From: Bathymodiolus brooksi
Taxonomy: Eukaryota; Mollusca; Bivalvia; Mytilida; Modiolidae
Length of the DNA: 64,000 nt
NCBI GenBank assembly: GCA_963680875.1
Contig: OY804579.1
Coordinates: 29,869,804-29,933,803, forward strand
Reading direction: 5' to 3'
Of this stretch, positions 1-61,000 are shown in pieces. The notes beneath the pieces are model-generated. The model was not told where the DNA came from, searched no databases, and saw only the letters and a program-made list of their open reading frames with translations. The translations under genes were made by a program, and so were the position numbers. Positions within the stretch are counted from its first letter, which is position 1, and each line of letters opens with the position of its first letter.

Positions 1-50
1 AGCAATAGTTCACCCTCACCTGACCCTTTGGGTCAGGTGAGCTAATAAAG
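1..50 (+). mobile_element. 3' terminus of a hairpin-ended (HINE/pearl-like) element
   Basis: The element is cut by the window edge. A perfect 12-bp stem (CTCACCTGACCC at 15-26, GGGTCAGGTGAG at 30-41, TTT loop) is followed by CTAATAAAG. The same terminal hairpin ends the elements at 12452-20432 and 46163-48545. Confidence 0.75.
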
Positions 51-714
51 GGCTATGCACAGCATGATACCTCAGAGGCATGTCAGCAAGGGACAGTTGA
101 ACATGTGTATATTAAAAACAAGTGTGAACATAGTATTTTTTTAGATACAGTAAATAACTGGACACAATAATGTGTTGGACACAGTAATATGCTGGAGACA
201 GTAATATGCTGGACACACTGCAGGGCTCGAAATTAATGCTAGCAAGCAGGCAAATTGCTAGTTGAAATTTTGATTTGCCTTAATTTTGCTAGTGATTAAA
301 ATTAGAACTATATACATTGACACTATGTAAAACCCAGAAGAAGGATGGTATATTTTTCGTCAGAGAAATACGAACAACCATACTGGTTCCCAATTTATAA
401 AATAACATCTGGTTGCAGTTTTTACAGTTACCAGTCAAAGCGAAAAGTTTCTGATTCGACGTTGCAAAACTTCTTTAGTCAAGTTTCATGTAGATAAGTG
501 TTTCTACGATTAAGATGAAATAAGCGAAAAAATCATTGTTTGACAGATGCTACACTATCATATGAATGCGAGCCGTCTGCTTGCAAGATGAAGATTTTTG
601 TTTATCCGACCTAGCCTAGGGTAGGGTAGACAGAGTTTGGAATTACTTTTTCATTTATACCATCAAAGTTTTCATATTCTTACAGAACAACTATAAATCA
701 TCTGAGCAATTTTT
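51..714. other. Intergenic or intronic DNA left of the catalytic-loop exon
   Basis: No coding exon or clear element body is visible. At 222-330 there is a relic that starts like other fragments in the window (AGGGCTCGAAATTAA), followed by a run of short GCTAG/GCAA motifs, possibly an eroded hAT-type non-autonomous element. A short VNTR-like stretch (acagtaatatgctggaca) is repeated about three times at 165-220. Confidence 0.4.
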
Positions 715-1035
715 GATAGGACCTTTTAAACATAGTTCCTGTAGAGTTTGGTTCCAACTGACACAGTGGTTTCAGAGGGAAATACTTTTTCTACATTTGC
801 CAATCAGAAACAAGAATTCCTAAATCGGCCATGTTTTTTGTCGGATCAAAATGAAATGAAGACTTTTTGTAGAGGACCTTCAAACATGATTCCTGCAATG
901 TTTGGTTCCAATTGGCCATGTAGTTTCAGAGGAAAAGATTGAAATGTGAAAAGTGTACAAATGATGAACAGAGGACAGAGGCCAAGTAAATGCAAAAGCT
1001 CACATGACCCTTTGACTCAGGGAAGCTAAAAATCA
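715..1035 (+). mobile_element. Degraded hairpin-ended element, 3' part
   Basis: It contains two copies of the family box (GGTTTCAGAGG, then TTTCAGAGGAAAAGATT), the AATCAGAAACAAGAAT segment, and a decayed terminal hairpin (GCTCACATGACCC at about 999-1011 facing CTCAGGGAAGC) followed by TAAAAA. The ORF at 748-942 is repeat sequence and not a gene. Confidence 0.65.
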
Positions 1036-1072
1036 AACCTTTTCCAAGTTCAATGAGGAAAAACCCATGTTA

Positions 1073-51405
<50,333 letters not shown>

Positions 51406-52048
51406 CACTCCAAGTGTATCAACGATCATACTCTCAGGTCCGACATATTCCTCCCAAAATGTCCGACAAATTTGAGAGTCAACATTTAGTCCGACTATTT
51501 GGTCGGATATTTTGGTCGGACGTGAGAGTGGAAATTAAAAGATTTTTTTTACATTTCTCGAGGTGAATATGTCAAACATTTTGTGATCGATGCGTATTTG
51601 TAAGCGTACTTTCTGTCCGGTGTGTAGAATGTGCGGGTACGTAACTACCCTAGTGTATTTTTACCTTACACCATATTCGTGCCAGGAAAGGTAGCTCCAA
51701 GGTCAATATTTGTCACGCTTGGGAACAACAGTCGTTCGATGCATAGGAGCACCTCACAATCAAAGAATTGTACAATAATTTCGAGTTACACCGTTTGTGT
51801 TTCTTAAATCTGTTTAATTTTAATAGATCTTTCTAGTACATTTAAATTTTATGATTACAATCGGAATGCTAGAAATATCGTAACTTTTCCGAAATCTAAA
51901 CTTTAAAAATATATACACGGAGTCCAGCCCTGGCTTGGATTTCTCGAAAAAAGTTTTCTTAACAAATCAAATTAAATTTGAGTAAAAACTCGACTTAAGT
52001 TTGCGTTTTGACTTTGTTTGTTTGGAGAAATCACTGACGATTTAAAAA
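51406..52048. other. SMG1 intron between satellite and large element
   Basis: No coding sequence. At 51438-51530 the motif GTCCGAC/GTCGGA recurs several times in both orientations, giving local inverted repeats. The rest is AT-rich. Confidence 0.45.
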
Positions 52049-52049
52049 C

Positions 52050-55000
52050 ACCAGAGGCTCTCAAGAGCCTGTATCGTTCACCTGGTTATAAAAAAAAACA
52101 ATTGGTCCTATGTAAAAACTATGTCCTGCAGTGGTAGTCATCTTGGAATTACGATCAACATAAAAAACACAAAGTTTGTAAAGGACCTTCCAATGATTGA
52201 TGCACAATTTAGGTTCAATCAGTGCAATAGCTTCAGAGAAGAATATATTTCTGTATTTTCCCCTGTGTTAATACTATGACCTGTGGTGGCAGCCATCTTG
52301 GATTTCCGATCGGCATAAAAAAACAGAAAATTTGTAGAGGACCTTCCAATGATCATTCCTGGGCAGTTTGGTTTCAACTGTCCAAGTGGTTTCAGAGAAG
52401 AAGCGTTTTGAAACATTTTTCCCATAGGGTCCAATGTTAAACTAAGTCCTGCCGTAGCCGCCATTTTGAATTTCATATCAGAACAAAAAACGTAAAGTTT
52501 GTAGAGGACCATCCAATGAACATTCATGTACAGTTTGGCTTTAATCATATTTGTAGTTTCTGAGTAGAAGGCATTTGAACATTTTCCCATAGGGTCCAAT
52601 GTTAATCTATGTATTGCGGTGGTGGCCATCTTGGATTTCCGATCGGCATAAAAAACACAAACCTTGTAGAGGACCTTCCAATGATCATTCCTGGTCAGTT
52701 TGGTTTAAATTGTCCAAGTGGTTTCAGAGAAGAAGCGTTTTGAAACATTTTTCCCATAGGGTCCAATGTTAAACTAAGTCCTGCCGTAGCCGCCATTTTG
52801 AATTTCATATCGGAATAAAAAACGTAAAGTTTGTAGAGGACCATTCAATGAACATTCATGTACAGTTTTGCTTTAATCATATTTGTAGTTTCTGAGAAGA
52901 AGGCATTTGAATATTTTCCCATAGGGTCCAATGTTAATCTATGTATTGCGGTGGCAGCCATCTTGAATTTTCAATCGACATAAAAAAACAGAAACTTTGT
53001 AGAGGACCTTCCAATGATCATTCCTGGGCAGTTTGGTTTCAATTGTCCAAGTGGTTTCAGAGAAGAAGCGTTTTGAAACATTTTCACCATAGGGTCCAAT
53101 GTTAAACTAAGTCCTGCCGTAGCCGCCATTTTGAATTTCATATCAGAACAAAAAACGTATAGTTTGTAGAGGACCATCCAATGAACATTCATGTACAGTT
53201 TGGCTTTAATAATATTTGTAGTTTCTGAGAAGAAGGCATTTGAACATTTTCCCATAGGGTCCAATGTTAATCTATGTATTGCGGTGGCAGCCATCTTGGA
53301 TTTCCGATCGGCATAAAAAACATAAAATTTGTAGAGGACCTTCCAATGATCATTCCTGGGCAGTTTGGTTTCAACTGTCATAGTGGTTTCAGAGAAGAAG
53401 CGTTTTGAAACATTTTCACCATAGGGTCCAATGTTAAACTAGGTCCTGCCGTAGCCACCATTTTGAATTTCATATCAGAACAAAAAACGTAAAGTTTGTA
53501 GAGGACCATCCAATGAACATTCATGTACAGTTTGGCTTTAATCATATTTGTAGTTTCTGAGAAGAAGGTATTTGAATATTTTCCCATAGGGTCCAATGTT
53601 AATCTATGTATTGCGGTGGCAGCCATCTTGGATTTCCGATCGGCATAAAAAACAGAAAATTTGTAGAGGACCTTCCAATGATCATTCCTGGGCAGTTTGG
53701 TTTCAACTGTCCAAGTGGTTTCAGAGAAGAAGCATTTTGAAACATTTTTCCCATAGGGTCCAATGTTAAACTAAGTCCTGCCATAGCCGCCATTTTGAAT
53801 TTCATATCGGAACAAAAAACCTTAAGATTGTAGAGGACCATCCAATGAACATTCATGTACAGTTTGGCTTTAATCATATTTGTAGTTTCTGAGAAGAAGG
53901 CATTTGAATATTTTCCCATAGGGTCCAATGTAAATCTATGTATTGCGGTGGCAGCCATCTTGGATTTTCGATCGGCATAAAAAACAGAAACTTTGTAGAG
54001 GACCTTCCAATGATCATTCCTGGGCAGTTTGGTTTCAACTGTCCAAGTGGTTTGAGAGAAGAAGCATTTTGAAACATTTTTCCCATAGGGTCCAATGTTA
54101 AACTAAGTCCTGCCATAGCCGCCATTTTGAATTTCATATCGGAACAAAAAACCTTAAGATTGTAGAGGACCATCCAATGAACATTCATGTACAGTTTGGC
54201 TTTAATCATATTTGTAGTTTCTGAGAAGAAGGCATTTGAATATTTTCCCATAGGGTCCAATGTTAATCTATGTCCTGTGGTGGCGGCCATCTTGGATTTC
54301 CGATCGGCATAAAAAACAGAAACTTTGTAGAGGACCTTCCAATGATCATTCCTGGGCAGTTTGGTTTCAACTGTCCAAGTGGTTTGAGAGAAGAAGCATC
54401 TTGAAACATTTTTCCCATAGGGTCCAATGTTAAACTAAGTCCTGCCGTAGCCGCCATTTTGAATTTCATATCGGAACAAAAAACCTTAAGATTGTAGAGG
54501 ACCATCCAATGAACATTCATGTACAGTTTGGCTTTAATCATATTTGTAGTTTCTGAGAAGAAGGCATTTGAATATTTTCCCATAGGGTCCAATGTTAATC
54601 TATGTATTGCGGTGGCGGCCATCTTGGATTTCCGATCGGCATAAAAAACAGAAACTTTGTAGAGGACCTTCCAATGATCATTCCTGGGCAGTTTGGTTTC
54701 AACTGTCCAAGTGGTTTCAGAGAAGAAGCATTTTGAAACATTTTTCCCATAGGGTCCAATGTTAAACTAAGTCCTGCCGTAGCCGCCATTTTGAATTTCA
54801 TATCGGAACAAAAAACCTTAAGATTGTAGAGGACCATCCAATGAACATTCATGTACAGTTTGGCTTTAATCATATTTGTAGTTTCTGAGAAGAAGGCATT
54901 TGAATATTTTCCCATAGGGTCCAATGTTAATCTATGTCCTGCGGTGGTGGCCATCTTGGATTTCCGATCGGCATAAAAAACAGAAACTTGTAGAGGACCT

Positions 55001-58000
55001 TCCAATGATCATTCCTGGGCAGGTTGGTTTCAACTGTCCAAGTGGTTTCAGAGAAGAAGCATTTTGAAACATTTTTCCCATAGGGTCCAATGTTAAACTA
55101 AGTCCTGCCGTAGCCGCCATTTTGAATTTCATATCGGAACAAAAAACCTTAAGATTGTAGAGGACCATCCAATGAACATTCATGTACAGTTTGGCTTTAA
55201 TCATATTTGTAGTTTCTGAGAAGAAGGCATTTGAATATTTTCCCATAGGGTCCAATGTAAATCTATGTATTGCGGTGGCAGCCATCTTGGATTTTCGATC
55301 GGCATAAAAAACAGAAACTTTGTAGAGGACCTTCCAATGATCATTCCTGGGCAGGTTGGTTTCAACTGTCCAAGTGGTTTCAGAGAAGAAGCATTTTGAA
55401 ACATTTTTCCCATTGGGTCCAATGTTAAACTAAGTCCTGCCGTAGCCGCCATTTTGAATTTCATATCGGAACAAAAAACCTTAAGATTGTAGAGGACCAT
55501 CCAATGAACATTCATGTACAGTTTGGCTTTAATCATATTTGTAGTTTCTGAGAAGAAGGCATTTGAATATTTTCCCATAGGGTCCAATGTTAATCTATGT
55601 CCTGCGGTGGCGGCCATCTTGGATTTCCGATCGGCATAAAAAACAGAAACTTTGTAGAGGACCTTCCAATGATCATTCCTGGGCAGTTTGGTTTCAATTA
55701 TCCAAGTGGTTTCAGAGAAGAAGCGTCTTGAAACATTTTTCCCATAGGGTCCAATGTTAAACTAAGTCCTGCCGTAGCCGCCATTTTGAATTTCATATCG
55801 GAACAAAAAACGTAAAGTTTGTAGAGGACCATCCAATGAACATTCATGTACAGTTTGGCTTTAATAATATTTGTAGTTTCTGAGAAGAAGGCATTTGAAC
55901 ATTTTCCCATAGGGTCCAATGTTAATCTATGTATTGCGGTGGCAGCCATCTTGGATTTCCGATCGGCATAAAAAACATAATATTTGTAGAGGACCTTCCA
56001 ATGATCATTCCTGGGCAGTTTGGTTTCAACTGTCATAGTGGTTTCAGAGAAGAAGCGTTTTGAAACATTTTTCCCATAGGGTCCAATGTTAAACTAAGTC
56101 CTGCCGTAGCCGCCATTTTGAATTTCATATCGGAATAAAAAACGTAAAGTTTGTAGAGGACCATTCAATGAACATTCATGTACAGTTTTGCTTTAATCAT
56201 ATTTGTAGTTTCTGAGAAGAAGGCATTTGAATATTTTCCCATAGGGTCCAATGTTAATCTATGTATTGCGGTGGCAGCCATCTTGAATTTTCAATCGACA
56301 TAAAAAAACAGAAACTTTGTAGAGGACCTTCCAATGATCATTCCTGGGCAGTTTGGTTTCAATTGTCCAAGTGGTTTCAGAGAAGAAGCGTTTTGAAACA
56401 TTTTCACCATAGGGTCCAATGTTAAACTAAGTCCTGCCGTAGCCGCCATTTTGAATTTCATATCAGAACAAAAAACGTATAGTTTGTAGAGGACCATCCA
56501 ATGAACATTCATGTACAGTTTGGCTTTAATAATATTTGTAGTTTCTGAGAAGAAGGCATTTGAACATTTTCCCATAGGGTCCAATGTTAATCTATGTATT
56601 GCGGTGGCAGCCATCTTGGATTTCCGATCGGCATAAAAAACATAAAATTTGTAGAGGACCTTCCAATGATCATTCCTGGGCAGTTTGGTTTCAACTGTCA
56701 TAGTGGTTTCAGAGAAGAAGCGTTTTGGAACATTTTCACCATAGGGTCCAATGTTAAACTAGGTCCTGCCGTAGCCACCATTTTGAATTTCATATCAGAA
56801 CAAAAAACGTAAAGTTTGTAGAGGACCATCCAATGAACATTCATGTACAGTTTGGCTTTAATCATATTTGTAGTTTCTGAGAAGAAGGTATTTGAATATT
56901 TTCCCATAGGGTCCAATGTTAATCTATGTATTGCGGTGGCAGCCATCTTGGATTTCCGATCGGCATAAAAAACAGAAAATTTGTAGAGGACCTTCCAATG
57001 ATCATTCCTGGGCAGTTTGGTTTCAACTGTCCAAGTGGTTTCAGAGAAGAAGCATTTTGAAACATTTTTCCCATAGGGTCCAATGTTAAACTAAGTCCTG
57101 CCATAGCCGCCATTTTGAATTTCATATCGGAACAAAAAACCTTAAGATTGTAGAGGACCATCCAATGAACATTCATGTACAGTTTGGCTTTAATCATATT
57201 TGTAGTTTCTGAGAAGAAGGCATTTGAATATTTTCCCATAGGGTCCAATGTAAATCTATGTATTGCGGTGGCAGCCATCTTGGATTTTCGATCGGCATAA
57301 AAAACAGAAACTTTGTAGAGGACCTTCCAATGATCATTCCTGGGCAGTTTGGTTTCAACTGTCCAAGTGGTTTGAGAGAAGAAGCATTTTGAAACATTTT
57401 TCCCATAGGGTCCAATGTTAAACTAAGTCCTGCCATAGCCGCCATTTTGAATTTCATATCGGAACAAAAAACCTTAAGATTGTAGAGGACCATCCAATGA
57501 ACATTCATGTACAGTTTGGCTTTAATCATATTTGTAGTTTCTGAGAAGAAGGCATTTGAATATTTTCCCATAGGGTCCAATGTTAATCTATGTCCTGTGG
57601 TGGCGGCCATCTTGGATTTCCGATCGGCATAAAAAACAGAAACTTTGTAGAGGACCTTCCAATGATCATTCCTGGGCAGTTTGGTTTCAACTGTCCAAGT
57701 GGTTTGAGAGAAGAAGCATCTTGAAACATTTTTCCCATAGGGTCCAATGTTAAACTAAGTCCTGCCGTAGCCGCCATTTTGAATTTCATATCGGAACAAA
57801 AAACCTTAAGATTGTAGAGGACCATCCAATGAACATTCATGTACAGTTTGGCTTTAATCATATTTGTAGTTTCTGAGAAGAAGGCATTTGAATATTTTCC
57901 CATAGGGTCCAATGTTAATCTATGTATTGCGGTGGCGGCCATCTTGGATTTCCGATCGGCATAATAAACAGAAACTTTGTAGAGGACCTTCCAATGATCA

Positions 58001-61000
58001 TTCCTGGGCAGTTTGGTTTCAACTGTCCAAGTGGTTTCAGAGAAGAAGCATTTTGAAACATTTTTCCCATAGGGTCCAATGTTAAACTAAGTCCTGCCGT
58101 AGCCGCCATTTTGAATTTCATATCGGAACAAAAAACCTTAAGATTGTAGAGGACCATCCAATGAACATTCATGTACAGTTTGGCTTTAATCATATTTGTA
58201 GTTTCTGAGAAGAAGGCATTTGAATATTTTCCCATAGGGTCCAATGTTAATCTATGTCCTGCGGTGGTGGCCATCTTGGATTTCCGATCGGCATAAAAAA
58301 CAGAAACTTGTAGAGGACCTTCCAATGATCATTCCTGGGCAGGTTGGTTTCAACTGTCCAAGTGGTTTCAGAGAAGAAGCATTTTGAAACATTTTTCCCA
58401 TAGGGTCCAATGTTAAACTAAGTCCTGCCGTAGCCGCCATTTTGAATTTCATATCGGAACAAAAAACCTTAAGATTGTAGAGGACCATCCAATGAACATT
58501 CATGTACAGTTTGGCTTTAATCATATTTGTAGTTTCTGAGAAGAAGGCATTTGAATATTTTCCCATAGGGTCCAATGTAAATCTATGTATTGCGGTGGCA
58601 GCCATCTTGGATTTTCGATCGGCATAAAAAACAGAAACTTTGTAGAGGACCTTCCAATGATCATTCCTGGGCAGGTTGGTTTCAACTGTCCAAGTGGTTT
58701 CAGAGAAGAAGCATTTTGAAACATTTTTCCCATAGGGTCCAATGTTAAACTAAGTCCTGCCGTAGCCGCCATTTTGAATTTCATATCGGAACAAAAAACC
58801 TTAAGATTGTAGAGGACCATCCAATGAACATTCATGTACAGTTTGGCTTTAATCATATTTGTAGTTTCTGAGAAGAAGGCATTTGAATATTTTCCCATAG
58901 GGTCCAATGTTAATCTATGTCCTGCGGTGGCGGCCATCTTGGATTTCCGATCGGCATAAAAAACAGAAACTTTGTAGAGGACCTTCCAATGATCATTCCT
59001 GGGCAGTTTGGTTTCAATTATCCAAGTGGTTTCAGAGAAGAAGCGTCTTGAAACATTTTTCCCATAGGGTCCAATGTTAAACTAAGTCCTGCCGTAGCCG
59101 CCATTTTGAATTTCATATCGGAACAAAAAACGTAAAGTTTGTAGAGGACCATCCAATGAACATTCATGTACAGTTTGGCTTTAATAATATTTGTAGTTTC
59201 TGAGAAGAAGGCATTTGAACATTTTCCCATAGGGTCCAATGTTAATCTATGTATTGCGGTGGCAGCCATCTTGGATTTCCGATCGGCATAAAAAACATAA
59301 TATTTGTAGAGGACCTTCCAATGATCATTCCTGGGCAGTTTGGTTTCAACTGTCATAGTGGTTTCAGAGAAGAAGCGTTTTGAAACATTTTTCCCATAGG
59401 GTCCAATGTTAAACTAGGTCCTGCCGTAGCCGCCATTTTGAATTTCATATCAGAACAAAAAACGTAGAGTTTGTAGAGAACCATCCAATGAACATTCATG
59501 TACAGTTTGGCTTTAATCATATTTGTAGTTTCTTAGAAGAAGGCATTTGAATATTTTCCCATAGGGTCCAATGTTAATCTATGTCCTGCGGTGGCAGCCA
59601 TCTTGGATTTCCGATCGGCATAAAAAACAGAAACTTTGTAGAGGACCTTCCAATGATCATTCCTGGGCAGTTTGGTTTCAACTGTCCAAGTGGTTTCAGA
59701 GAAGAAGCATTTTGAAAAAAATTTCCCATAGGGTCCAATGTTAAACTAAGTCCTGCCGTAGCCGCCATTTTGAATTTCATATCGGAATAAAAAACCTTAA
59801 GATTGTAGAGGACCATCCAATGAACATGCATGTACAGTTTGGCCTTAATCATATTTGTAGTTTCTGAGAAGAAGGCATTTGAATATTTTCCCATAGGGTC
59901 CAATGTTAATCTATGTCCTGCTGTGGCGGCCATCTTGGATTTCCGATCGGCATAAAAAACAGAAACTTGGTAGAGGACCTTCCAATGATCATTCCTGGGT
60001 AGGTTGGTTTCAACTGTCCAAGTGGTTTCAGAGAAGAAGCATTTTGAAACATTTTTCCCATAGGGTCCAATGTTAAACTAAGTCCTGCCGTAGCCGCCAT
60101 TTTGAATTTCATATCGGAACAAAAAACCTTAAGATTGTAGAGGACCATCCAATGAACATTCATGTACAGTTTGGCTTTAATCATATTTGTAGTTTCTGAG
60201 AAGAAGGCATTTGAATATTTTCCCATAGGGTCCAATGTTAATCTATGTCCTGCGGTGGTGGCCATCTTGGATTTCCGATCGGCATAAAAAACAGAAACTT
60301 TGTAGAGGACCTTCCAATGATCATTCCTGGGCAGTTTGGTTTCAACTGTCCAAGTGGTTTGAGAGAAGAAGCATTTTGAAACATTTTCCCCATAGGGTCC
60401 AATGTTAAACTAAGTCCTGCCGTAGCCGCCATTTTGAATTTCATATCGGAACAAAAAACCTTAAGATTGTAGAGGACCATCCAATGAACATTCATGTACA
60501 GTTTGGCTTTAATCATATTTGTAGTTTCTGAGAAGAAGGCATTTGAATATTTTCCCATAGGGTCCAATGTTAATCTATGTATTGCGGTGGCGGCCATCTT
60601 GGATTTCCGATCGGCATAAAAAACAGAAACTTTGTAGAGGACCTTCCAATGATCATTCCTGGGCAGTTTGGTTTCAACTGTCCAAGTGGTTTCAGAGAAG
60701 AAGCATTTTGAAACATTTTTCCCATAGGGTCCAATGTTAAACTAAGTCCTGCCGTAGCCGCCATTTTGAATTTCATATCGGAACAAAAAACCTTAAGATT
60801 GTAGAGGACCATCCAATGAACATTCATGTACAGTTTGGCTTTAATCATATTTGTAGTTTCTGAGAAGAAGGCATTTGAATATTTTCCCATAGGGTCCAAT
60901 GTTAATCTATGTCCTGCGGTGGTGGCCATCTTGGATTTCCGATCGGCATAAAAAACAGAAACTTTGTAGAGGACCTTCCAATGATCATTCCTGGGCAGGT

